From Lachnoclostridium sp. An14 (GTDB taxonomy: Bacteria > Bacillota > Clostridia > Lachnospirales > Lachnospiraceae), in assembly GCF_002160755.1 (NCBI RefSeq), contig NZ_NFLE01000035.1, forward strand, positions 1-43,961: a stretch of DNA of 43,961 nucleotides, in the 5' to 3' direction. Shown here piece by piece: positions 17,011 to 24,516 of the stretch. Made by a program: the position numbers and the translations under genes. The number at the start of each line of letters is the position of its first letter. Within the stretch, counting starts at the first letter, position 1. Below the pieces are notes generated by a model that saw only the letters and a program-made list of their open reading frames with translations, was not told where the DNA came from and made no database searches.

Positions 17011-18315
17011 GTGATCTATAAAATTCTGTGGCTGTTTTTTGCCTACGGTTTTTTCGGCTGGGTGATGGAGACAGTGACGGCCGCGGTGCGCCGCCGCCAC
17101 TTTGAAAACCGGGGCCTGCTGGATGGGCCGCTGTGCGCCATTTACGGTTTTGCCGGGGTCCTTTTATCTTTGGCGCTGCCGGAACTGCGGGGGAACTGGC
17201 TGTTTCTGTTTCTGGGCAGCGCCATCTGGTCAACGGTGCTGGAGTGGATCGCCGGCCACATTCTGGAACGCTCCTGGTACGGCCGCTGGTGGGACTATTC
17301 CGCCATCCGCTGGAACCTGGACGGCTATATCTGCCTTCCCTATTCCGCCCTGTGGGGCGTGCTGGGCAGTATGGCGGTTCAGTGGGGAACGCCGTTTTTG
17401 CTGAACCTGTACGGGTTTCTGCCGGGGACGGCGGGAAAGGTAGTGCTGTGGGTGCTTGTGGGACTGACGGCCATTGACGCCGCCGGCTCCTTAATCGCCC
17501 TTTACGGTAGACAGGGGCTGATGCCGCGCCTGGAGCGGGTAGACGGGGCCATCACCCGGCTCACCCTGGGGCTGCGGGACTGGCTTTCCAGGCTCACCAG
17601 ACGGCGTCTGGAGCGGGTGTTTGGCACTCTGGACGTGGCTCAGGCGCTGGAGCGGAAACGGACCCGGAGCCAGACGGCGGTGTTCGCGCAAGGGGCCTGT
17701 TTTTATAAAATCTTTCTCCTGTTCTTCATCGGGGCATTTCTGGGGGATGTGACGGAAACCCTGTTCTGCCGCGCCACGGCAGGAGTGTGGATGAGCCGCA
17801 GCAGCGTGGTGTGGGGGCCGTTCAGCCTGGTGTGGGGCATTGCCCTGGGGGCGGCCACAGCCTTGCTGTATAAATATAAGGACCGTTCAGACCGGTTTCT
17901 GTTTCTGGCGGGCACGTTTTTAGGCGGGGCTTATGAGTATCTGTGCAGCGTGTTTACGGAGCTGTGCTTTGGGACGGTGTTCTGGGATTACAGCCAGATC
18001 CCCTTTAACCTGGGGGGACGCATCAACTTGCTCTACTGCTTTTTCTGGGGAATCGCGGCGGTGGTGTGGATGAAGGGGCTTTATCCCCCGTTTTCCAGAT
18101 GGATCGAGAGGATTCCCGCCAGGGTGGGAAAACCCCTCACCTGGGCGCTGGCGCTGTTTATGGCAGCCAACGTGACCGTGAGCGCCATGGCCCTTACGCG
18201 CTACGACAGGCGGTGCCGCGGCGTGGAGGCGGAAAGCGGCTGGGAGCGAATGATGGACGAGCATTATGGGGACGAGGTGATGGAGAGGATTTATCCGAAT
18301 GCAACGCGGGCGTAG
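17011..18315 (+). CDS. Tandem CmpB-type membrane protein (ABC_trans_CmpB family)
   Basis: This multi-spanning membrane protein has two copies of the CmpB (putative ABC-transporter type IV) domain. Copy 1 (about residues 1-150) has FFAYGFFGWVMETV, NRGLLDGPLCAIYGF and WWDYSAIRWNLDGYICL. Copy 2 (about 230-370) has FFIGAFLGDVTETLF, VVWGPFSLVWGIAL and FWDYSQIPFNLGGRINLLY. The repeated WDYS...NL.G.I motif shows the duplication. A basic cytoplasmic-looking linker joins them. ATG 17005 leaves only 1 nt after GGGAGG, whereas GTG 17011 leaves 7 nt, so GTG is the likely start. Function is unknown; the ABC label is historical and no ATPase gene is adjacent. Confidence 0.82.
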   Translation: MIYKILWLFFAYGFFGWVMETVTAAVRRRHFENRGLLDGPLCAIYGFAGVLLSLALPELRGNWLFLFLGSAIWSTVLEWIAGHILERSWYGRWWDYSAIRWNLDGYICLPYSALWGVLGSMAVQWGTPFLLNLYGFLPGTAGKVVLWVLVGLTAIDAAGSLIALYGRQGLMPRLERVDGAITRLTLGLRDWLSRLTRRRLERVFGTLDVAQALERKRTRSQTAVFAQGACFYKIFLLFFIGAFLGDVTETLFCRATAGVWMSRSSVVWGPFSLVWGIALGAATALLYKYKDRSDRFLFLAGTFLGGAYEYLCSVFTELCFGTVFWDYSQIPFNLGGRINLLYCFFWGIAAVVWMKGLYPPFSRWIERIPARVGKPLTWALALFMAANVTVSAMALTRYDRRCRGVEAESGWERMMDEHYGDEVMERIYPNATRA

Positions 18316-18338
18316 AAGGGATATGGAACGTGAAAGCG

Positions 18339-18369
18339 GGAGCCGGTATATCAAAGCCGGCTCCTTTTT
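18339..18369 (+). terminator. Terminator after the CmpB-like gene
   Basis: GGAGCCGG (18339-18346) pairs with CCGGCTCC (18357-18364), followed by five T. Confidence 0.85.
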
Positions 18370-18370
18370 C

Positions 18371-18480
18371 TGTGGTAGGGAACGCCGTTTCCCGCGGCCC
18401 AAAAGCCTTCCACCAGAATGCGCTCCGCGGGGAGGCGAATGGCGGCTGCCGCAGCAGCAGATGCCGCCTCGCAAGCTCAT
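18371..18480 (+). repeat. Structured intergenic repeat, diverged copy C
   Basis: This sequence begins right after a terminator T-run, like copies A and B. GGGAA-CGCCG-TTTCCC opens it, then GCTCCGCGGGGAG (the CTCC...GGAG hairpin) and a GCGGCTGC-CGCAGC segment. The last GTGTGCGC hairpin of copies A and B is absent. The similarity to copy A is strongest around 18417-18450. Confidence 0.5.
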
Positions 18481-18493
18481 TTCTGTTTCTGAA

Positions 18494-18575
18494 AAATTTG
18501 TTCTATATATACAAATTTCCGATGGGTTCCCATCATAATTCGATTCTTTTCACAAATTTCCATTAATGTTACACT
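18494..18575 (+). promoter_or_regulatory. Operator-rich promoter region of the five-gene operon
   Basis: Two palindromes are stacked upstream of a plausible promoter: AAATTTG...CAAATTT (18494-18500 with 18512-18518) and GATGGG-TT-CCCATC (18521-18534). ACAAATTTCC occurs twice (18511 and 18552), about 41 bp apart. A promoter candidate is TTTTCA (18547-18552) with TACACT (18570-18575), spacer 17. The layout suits control by a DNA-binding regulator, possibly the LysR protein encoded at the end of the cluster. Confidence 0.5.
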
Positions 18576-18627
18576 TTAGAAAAGCCCAAAATGCTAGCAA
18601 AGAGGGGGAAAAAGGAGGAAGGAAGAA

Positions 18628-20082
18628 ATGGTATCTGCTACAAAAACGGCAGAGAAACATGGAAATACGAAATATTACATCAATTCCGCCATCTGTCTGA
18701 TCATCATGTTTGGTTTCGGGTATCTGCCGCCGGTTGCCCCGATTACCACCCTGGGAATGCAGATCCTGGGCATCTTTCTGGGGATGGTGTACGGATGGAT
18801 TTTTGTGGAAATCGCATGGCCCAGCCTGGCGGGGCTGGTGGCGCTCACGCAGATCGGATATATGTCTGCCGCCGATGTCCTGAAGGCCAGCTTTGGAGAA
18901 TCCAACGTGGTGCTGATGTTCTTCATTTTTATTTTCTGCGGAACCTTTGCCCACTACGGACTTTCCCGCATCATCGCGGTGTGGAGCATCACCAGAAAAG
19001 CGGTGCTGGGGCGTCCCTGGGTGTTTACCTTTGTATTTTTGATGGTGATGGCATTTTTGGGCGGAGTCACCAGCGCCACGCCTACGATCGTCATCGGATG
19101 GAGCCTGGCTTACGTGATCAGTGAGCAGTGCGGGTTTAAGAAGGGGGACAGCTACCCGCTGATTCTCATATTCGGGACGGCGCTGATCGCCCAGCTGGGA
19201 GACTGTATCATCCCGTTTAAGTCCATCCCGCTGCTGGTAATGGGCGTGTACGAGAGCTTGGCCGGAAGCCCGATCCCTCTGGGATCTTATATGCTGATCG
19301 TGATTTTAGCGACGATGCTGTGCATTATTGCCTACCTGTTTATCGCCAACCTGATTTTTAGACCGGATATGAAAAGCTTAAAGGAGCTGAACGCCGAAAC
19401 CCTCATGGGGGAGGACGGCATCCAGATGAACAAAGTGCAGAAAATCACCCTGCTTTTCCTGATCCTGCTGATGGTGATGATGCTGCTGCCGGGATTTTTC
19501 CCCAGCTCCACATTCCCGCTGATCGTATTTCTGAAGAAACTGGGCAGCACTGGGATCTGCATCCTTCTGGTGGGGCTTATGTGCCTGATGCGGGTAGACG
19601 GGGCGCCGATTATCAATTTTAAGAAAATGGTGGGAAATGTGGAGTGGAACTCCATCCTGCTTTTGGCTGCGGCTATTCCTGTAGCCAATATCATGAGCAA
19701 TGAGGCCAGCGGTTTTCCGGCTGCCCTGCAGGCGTTTATCAGCCCCATGGCCACCAATACGTCGCCCTTTGTGTTTGTGATCCTCATCGGCCTGGTAGCC
19801 ACGTTGATCACCAACGTGATGACCAACGGGCCGGTGGGAATGATCCTGATGGCTGCTGTATACGCGGCGGTAAACAGCGTGGGCATGAACCCCACGGCAG
19901 CGGTAGTAACGGTAGTGATGTGCGTGCACATCGCGGTGCTGTTCCCCAGCGGCTCATCCACCGCGGCGCTGATCAACGGAAACGAGTGGATTGGAACAAA
20001 AAATTTATGGAAAATCGGTCCCATGGCCTGCGTGCTGTGCTGGCTGATCATCTCGGTCATCGCCGGGGTGCTGGGACTGTAA
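18628..20082 (+). CDS. SLC13/DASS family anion permease
   Basis: This inner-membrane transporter of 484 residues has about 12 hydrophobic segments. The layout resembles the DASS/SLC13 and related ion-transporter superfamily members that take up di- or tricarboxylates or related anions: an early GLVALTQIGYMSAADVLKA, paired re-entrant-like segments around GGVTSATPTIVIGWS and ATLITNVMTNGPVGMI, and a C-terminal FPSGSSTAALINGNEW. These Ser/Thr/Asn-rich loops correspond to the substrate and Na+ sites in the family. The ribosome site AAAGGAGGAAGG precedes ATG 18628. As first gene of the operon it is the likely importer of the compound the next four proteins process. The exact substrate is not readable. 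Confidence 0.8.
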   Translation: MVSATKTAEKHGNTKYYINSAICLIIMFGFGYLPPVAPITTLGMQILGIFLGMVYGWIFVEIAWPSLAGLVALTQIGYMSAADVLKASFGESNVVLMFFIFIFCGTFAHYGLSRIIAVWSITRKAVLGRPWVFTFVFLMVMAFLGGVTSATPTIVIGWSLAYVISEQCGFKKGDSYPLILIFGTALIAQLGDCIIPFKSIPLLVMGVYESLAGSPIPLGSYMLIVILATMLCIIAYLFIANLIFRPDMKSLKELNAETLMGEDGIQMNKVQKITLLFLILLMVMMLLPGFFPSSTFPLIVFLKKLGSTGICILLVGLMCLMRVDGAPIINFKKMVGNVEWNSILLLAAAIPVANIMSNEASGFPAALQAFISPMATNTSPFVFVILIGLVATLITNVMTNGPVGMILMAAVYAAVNSVGMNPTAAVVTVVMCVHIAVLFPSGSSTAALINGNEWIGTKNLWKIGPMACVLCWLIISVIAGVLGL

Positions 20083-20115
20083 AGAAAAAACAGAGTTTTG
20101 AGAGGAGTGTGTTGT

Positions 20116-20367
20116 ATGCCGCCTGTAATTGACAAGGAAAAATGTATCGGCTGTACCACCTGCGCCCAGATCTGTCCGCTGGATGTGTATGGGCCTGTGG
20201 TAAAATCGCAGAAACCGGAGGTTCTTTACCCAAATGAGTGCTGGCATTGCCGTGCCTGTGAGTTTGACTGTCCCGTAGGGGCGATTTCCATGATCTACCC
20301 CCTGCCCATGATGCTGCTTCGCCGGCCGAAACCTGTGATGAAGAAAGAAGGTGTGACTCATGATTAA
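20116..20367 (+). CDS. 2[4Fe-4S] ferredoxin subunit (AprB-like)
   Basis: This 83-residue iron-sulfur protein has two clusters: Cys10, 13, 16 and 20 (CIGCTTCAQIC), and Cys42, 45, 48 and 52 (CWHCRACEFDC). The second cluster is followed by PVGAI and by a short C-terminal tail, the pattern seen in the beta subunit of adenylylsulfate reductase and in ferredoxin partners of fumarate-reductase-like flavoproteins. ATG 20116 is chosen over the in-frame TTG at 20098 because GAGGAG lies just upstream. It overlaps the flavoprotein start by 8 nt, so the two are translated together and probably form a complex delivering electrons to the FAD. Confidence 0.88.
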   Translation: MPPVIDKEKCIGCTTCAQICPLDVYGPVVKSQKPEVLYPNECWHCRACEFDCPVGAISMIYPLPMMLLRRPKPVMKKEGVTHD

Positions 20368-22021
20368 AATCAATGCTCCAAAACAGTGTGACATCCTGAT
20401 TGTCGGCGGGGGAACCGCCGGGCTCATGGCTGCCATCGCAGCCGCGAAGAAGGGCGCGAAGGTTATCGTGGCGGAGAAGGCAGACACCCGCCGCAGCGGC
20501 GGAGGCGCCACGGGAAACGATCATTTTGGCTGCTATATCCCCGGCTACCATGAGAGCGTAGACGCGTTTATGAGGGAGCTGGAGCAGGGAATGTGCAAGG
20601 GCGCGGATCCCAAGGTACAGAGGATTTTCGCGGAGCGTTCCTTTGAGATCGTAAAAGACTGGGAGGAATGGGGAATCAATATGCGTCCCTTTGGGGAGGA
20701 ATATGTGTTTGAGGGCCATACCCTTCCGGGCCATCCCGCCTGTTTCTTAAAAATCGACGGCCGTGACCAGAAAAAATGCCTGACCAACGAGGCAAAAAAA
20801 TGGGGCGCCGTCATTGACAACCGCACCAGCGTGACCCGGTATATTTCCAGAGACGGCCGTGTGGTAGGCGCGATTGCTATCGACATTTCCAAGGCTGAGC
20901 CGGAGATCAAGGTGTATGAGGCAAAGAGCATTATCAGCGTGACGGGAACGGGGGCCCGTGTCTACCCGTCGGTGGCGCCCTCCTGTCTGTTCAACGTGGC
21001 AAACTGCCCGGCAGGTACGGGAACCGGCCGTGTGGCCTCCTATGAAATCGGCGCCACCATGGTAAACTTTGACAAGCCCAGAGCCCACATCGGCCCGCGG
21101 TATTTTGTCCGCGGCGGAAAAGGGACCTGGATCGGGGCCTGCTGCGATGCCGAAGGAAACGCGGTGGGAATCGCCGGCCGGCCGGAGCCGGGAGAGCAGG
21201 ACATTACCACGGACATCTGCCATGATGTGTTTGATCTGAGCAAAAAGAACGGCACCGGACCAGTGTTTATGGATTGTACGGAAAATCCCACTTCGATTAT
21301 GGAGCACATGAAGGAGTGCTTTTACAGCGAGGGCATCAGCTCCCTTTTAGATGCCATGGACCAGCAGGGGATCCGGCTGGAGGAGGATATGATCGAGTGG
21401 GGACGGTATCTGCCCCATATTCAGTACAGCGGCACCTGCATCAATGAAAAGTGCGAGACCAATGTGCCCGGCCTCTACAGTGCCGGGGATGAGTGCGGAA
21501 ACTTTTTCTGCGGCGTCAGCGGCGCGGCGGTGACAGGACGGATCGCCGGGGAAAACGCGGCGGAGTACGTGAAGGCTGTGGATGGCTACGTGGACATCGC
21601 GGACGCGCCGGAAATCCGCGAGGCTCAGGAATTTTACAGCTCTTTGATGGAGCGGAAGGAAGGGAGCTATTGGGAGGAGTTAAACCACGCGGTCCAGAAT
21701 ATTATGCGGGATTACGCCAGCATTGAGACTCCGCGGTCAGAGACCCTTCTGTCCTGCGGCGTGTACTACCTGGAGGAACTGGACCAGATTGCCCGGAAAC
21801 GGATTAAATGCGCCAATTCCCATGAATTAATGCGGGCCTTGGAGGCGTTTGACATCCTGGCTCTGGGACGGCTGATCCTTCTGTCCGCTCTGGCCAGAAA
21901 GGAGAGCAGAGGCCTTCACAAACGGGTGGACTATCCCTACACCAATCCGCTGTGGAATCCGCTGTCCATGACGATTCAGAAGGTGGACGGGAAAGACTGC
22001 ACGGAAATGAAAAAAATTTGA
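20360..22021 (+). CDS. FAD-dependent reductase subunit, AprA/FrdA-type flavoprotein
   Basis: This 553-residue protein has the N-terminal dinucleotide-binding CDILIVGGGTAGLMAAIAAA, the Ser/Gly-rich RRSGGGATGND flavin loop, a second FAD contact near VPGLYSAGDECGNFF, and a C-terminal helical domain (residues about 420-550). The FrdA active-site HPTG motif is not present. The corresponding region reads FDKPRAHIGPRYF with GTWIGACCDAEGN, closer to adenylylsulfate reductase alpha (AprA) and its uncharacterised relatives. No twin-arginine or other export signal is seen, so it should be cytoplasmic. With the ferredoxin subunit it forms a two-subunit oxidoreductase. The absence of sat, aprM or dsr genes argues against true APS reduction; the substrate is unknown. 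Confidence 0.85.
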   Translation: MIKINAPKQCDILIVGGGTAGLMAAIAAAKKGAKVIVAEKADTRRSGGGATGNDHFGCYIPGYHESVDAFMRELEQGMCKGADPKVQRIFAERSFEIVKDWEEWGINMRPFGEEYVFEGHTLPGHPACFLKIDGRDQKKCLTNEAKKWGAVIDNRTSVTRYISRDGRVVGAIAIDISKAEPEIKVYEAKSIISVTGTGARVYPSVAPSCLFNVANCPAGTGTGRVASYEIGATMVNFDKPRAHIGPRYFVRGGKGTWIGACCDAEGNAVGIAGRPEPGEQDITTDICHDVFDLSKKNGTGPVFMDCTENPTSIMEHMKECFYSEGISSLLDAMDQQGIRLEEDMIEWGRYLPHIQYSGTCINEKCETNVPGLYSAGDECGNFFCGVSGAAVTGRIAGENAAEYVKAVDGYVDIADAPEIREAQEFYSSLMERKEGSYWEELNHAVQNIMRDYASIETPRSETLLSCGVYYLEELDQIARKRIKCANSHELMRALEAFDILALGRLILLSALARKESRGLHKRVDYPYTNPLWNPLSMTIQKVDGKDCTEMKKI

Positions 22022-22032
22022 GGTGACATCAC

Positions 22033-23337
22033 ATGAAACACAGGGAGCTATATGAGATTTTAAGGGAGGAAATCAAGCCCGCCCTGGGCTGTACGGGCCC
22101 CATCGCCGTCTGCTACTGCGCGGCGGAAGCCTATGACGCCATCGGCGGCGAGATTTTATCTATTGATGCCATTTTAGACTGGTGCATGAGCGCGAAAATC
22201 GACGATGTGGCATTTCCCGGTTCTCAGATGCTGGGAACGGAGATGGCAGTAGCCCTGGGGGCGGTGTGCGGAGACCCCGCCGCCGGCCTGGAGGTGCTCC
22301 ACACCGTGACGCCGGAGGGAGAGTTAAAGGCCAGAAAGGTGGCGGAGCTGGTGACCATCAAGCCGCAGTGGGATTTGCAGGATCTGGGAATTTACTGCGA
22401 CATCACCGTACATACAGATAAGGGAACGGGACGGGCTGTGGTGTCCCAGAGAAGTGACGGCCTGATTTTAAAGGAGAAAAACGGGGAAATTCTCGTGGAG
22501 CGTGAGCCGGACGTTTCCGCCCAGTCCGGGAAACTTCCCATTCTCAAATATAAGGTGCGGGACTTTTACGATATGGTGACCAGCCTGGACAGCCAGGAAC
22601 TGGAATTTCTGAAGGACGCGGCGGCCTACAATACCCGGCTGGCAAACGCCACCCTGGAAAACCGCCTGGGAGCCGGGATCGGCTATGAGCTGTACCACAG
22701 CGGCCATCAGAATTATATTACCAGGGCCAAGGCCTATGCTGCTGCCGGCTGCGAGGCCAGAATGTCCGGCGTGAACCATCCGGCCATGACCTGCGGAAAC
22801 AAGGGAAATGTGGGAATCGCCGCCTCTATGCCTCTGGTGAGCCTGGCGAAGGATGTAAACGCGGACGAGGAGAGCCTGCTCAGGGGCATTGCCATGAGTT
22901 ATCTGGTGGCCATTTCCATCATTCACCGGATTGGAAAGTCTCCGTCCATGTGCTCCTGTGAGGTGGCGGCGGCTCTTGGAATCAGCGCCGGAGCCACCCT
23001 GATGAGAAACGGAACCTACGAGCAGGTGGCCGCCGCCATGCAGAATACCATTCCCAACGTGTTCGGCGTGGTCTGCGACGGCGCGAAACTGGCCTGTGCT
23101 CTGCGGATTTCCTCCGGCACAGGAATCGCCCTGGAGTGTTCGGATCTGGCCTTAAAGGGCGTGCGCCTTGCCAACAATCAGGGAGTGCTGGGGGCCACAG
23201 TGGACGATTCCATCGAAATCATCGGCAAAACAGCCCTCTATGCCATGGTGGGCAGCGACCGGGAGCTGAGCCGGTCCCTGTTTGAAAAACGGAAGATTTT
23301 TCCGCTGACCACCTTTGAGGAGCGGCAAAAGCAGTAG
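22033..23337 (+). CDS. CyuA/UPF0597-family L-cysteine desulfidase-like protein
   Basis: This 434-residue protein belongs to the UPF0597/CyuA (YhaM, CdsB) family. Studied members are [4Fe-4S] enzymes that split L-cysteine into pyruvate, ammonia and sulfide, and the fold is related to the alpha subunit of iron-sulfur L-serine dehydratase. The family start REEIKPALGCTGPIAV, with Cys20 as a likely ligand or catalytic residue, is intact. Later Cys-containing blocks GKSPSMCSCEVAAALGIS and VCDGAKLACALRISSG also match, as does the GNKGNVGIAASMP loop. It lies 11 nt after the flavoprotein gene in the operon. The beta-elimination chemistry suggests that the pathway ends in a 2-oxoacid plus ammonia, though the natural substrate may not be cysteine. 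Confidence 0.88.
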   Translation: MKHRELYEILREEIKPALGCTGPIAVCYCAAEAYDAIGGEILSIDAILDWCMSAKIDDVAFPGSQMLGTEMAVALGAVCGDPAAGLEVLHTVTPEGELKARKVAELVTIKPQWDLQDLGIYCDITVHTDKGTGRAVVSQRSDGLILKEKNGEILVEREPDVSAQSGKLPILKYKVRDFYDMVTSLDSQELEFLKDAAAYNTRLANATLENRLGAGIGYELYHSGHQNYITRAKAYAAAGCEARMSGVNHPAMTCGNKGNVGIAASMPLVSLAKDVNADEESLLRGIAMSYLVAISIIHRIGKSPSMCSCEVAAALGISAGATLMRNGTYEQVAAAMQNTIPNVFGVVCDGAKLACALRISSGTGIALECSDLALKGVRLANNQGVLGATVDDSIEIIGKTALYAMVGSDRELSRSLFEKRKIFPLTTFEERQKQ

Positions 23338-23347
23338 GAGAGAAAAA

Positions 23348-24391
23348 ATGGGAGAGAAACGGGTTGCCATCTTAGGCGCCGGGGCGGCGGGAGCCGTCAC
23401 GGCCGCCTGGCTGGTCCAGAAAGGCTGCGAGGTCATTTGGTGGGATCAAGAGGAGCAGTGCCGGGAGGATTTCGCGGTAATCGAGGAAAAGGGAATCCAG
23501 GTGGAAGGCCCGGGACTGACATCAGGCCTTCGCCCGGCCGTGTTGACCTATCGCCTGGAGGAGGCCATGGAGGCGGAACGGGTCCTGGTGTGCGTATCCA
23601 GCGGACGGCAGGAGGAGACGGCTGCTTTGATGGCTCCTTATGTAAAATCCAATCACGATCTTCTTCTCATACCGGGAAATCTGGGGTCCGTAGCGGTTCG
23701 CCGGGTGTTTGAAAAGGCGAAAGCTGCCTGGGGGCTGCTGGCAGAGCTGGGGGAGTGTCCATGGGCCTGCAGAAGGCTTGGGCCGGGGCACTACGTCTCC
23801 GCCATGCCTCCGGGGGAAAAGAGGATCGCCGCCCTGGGAAAGGGCCGCACGGAGGAGGCATCCCACCGGTTTGGAGATCTGTTCTTCCTGCGTCCGGGAG
23901 CGGGACTGGCGGAAAACTGTCTGAATTCCCCCAACGTACTCACCCACCTTCCCGGCGTGCTGTTAAACCTTGGCGGGATCGCTGAAAAAGGGGAGGGGTT
24001 CGCCCTGTTTACCGATGGGTTCAGCGACGGTTACATCCGGTGTGTGGAGCTTTTGGAGCAGGAGCGGGGAGCGGTTTTAAAGAGAGCCGGAATGGAGTGT
24101 TATTCCGCCCCTGTGGGGCCGTTTCTCACCATGCTGAGGGAGAGGGAACGCCATCCGGAGCTTCAGGCGTTTTGTAGCCTGTCCGGCCCGGACGGACTGG
24201 GACACCGCTATGTTACAGAGGACGCGTCCTGCGGGATGGCATTTCTGGTCTCCCTGGGAAGGCGGCTGGGCGTTTCCATGCCGGTGACAGAGGCTCTTTT
24301 TACCCTGGCGGGAAAGCTGAGCGGTACGGATTTTTACAGTGCCGGCCGGACGCTGGAGTGGCTGGGAAAGGACGGGGAAGACGTATTTTAA
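23348..24391 (+). CDS. NAD(P)-dependent opine/octopine dehydrogenase-like protein
   Basis: This 347-residue protein has an N-terminal Rossmann motif VAILGAGAAGAVTAAWL and a C-terminal helical domain whose HRYVTEDASCGMAFLVSLGR, FYSAGRTLEWLG and LNSPNVLTHLPGVLLNLGG blocks match the NAD/NADP octopine/nopaline dehydrogenase family. Members catalyse reversible reductive condensation of an amino acid with a 2-oxoacid, or reduction of related keto acids. The catalytic-type His in the HLPG segment is present. ATG 23348 lies 10 nt after the previous stop, with GGAGAG in front of it. As last gene of the operon it could recycle the oxoacid product or open an opine-type substrate. A hairpin terminator follows. 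Confidence 0.78.
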   Translation: MGEKRVAILGAGAAGAVTAAWLVQKGCEVIWWDQEEQCREDFAVIEEKGIQVEGPGLTSGLRPAVLTYRLEEAMEAERVLVCVSSGRQEETAALMAPYVKSNHDLLLIPGNLGSVAVRRVFEKAKAAWGLLAELGECPWACRRLGPGHYVSAMPPGEKRIAALGKGRTEEASHRFGDLFFLRPGAGLAENCLNSPNVLTHLPGVLLNLGGIAEKGEGFALFTDGFSDGYIRCVELLEQERGAVLKRAGMECYSAPVGPFLTMLRERERHPELQAFCSLSGPDGLGHRYVTEDASCGMAFLVSLGRRLGVSMPVTEALFTLAGKLSGTDFYSAGRTLEWLGKDGEDVF

Positions 24392-24394
24392 AAG

Positions 24395-24425
24395 GGAAAG
24401 GCTCCTGGGCGCAGGGGCCTTTTCC
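24395..24425 (+). terminator. Terminator at the end of the five-gene operon
   Basis: GGAAAGGC (24395-24402) pairs with GCCTTTTCC (24417-24425) with one bulge. The T-rich part is inside the 3' arm, so strength is moderate. Confidence 0.5.
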
Positions 24426-24437
24426 GTAATTGGGCGG

Positions 24438-24467
24438 TTGTGGCAGAGCCTGTGAATTTGATATAAT
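24438..24467 (+). promoter_or_regulatory. Promoter of the LysR gene
   Basis: TTGTGG (24438-24443) and a perfect TATAAT (24462-24467), spacer 18 nt. Together with the preceding terminator it separates the regulator from the operon transcript. Confidence 0.65.
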
Positions 24468-24516
24468 AAACGGAGTATGGGATGCCTGCGGGGACAGGCC
24501 GTGAAGGGGGAAGTTT

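Noticed and set aside
20116-22021. Dissimilatory APS reductase AprBA for sulfate respiration
   Set aside because: No sat, qmo or dsr genes are near, and the substrate region differs from canonical AprA; an AprA-like reductase is the safer call.
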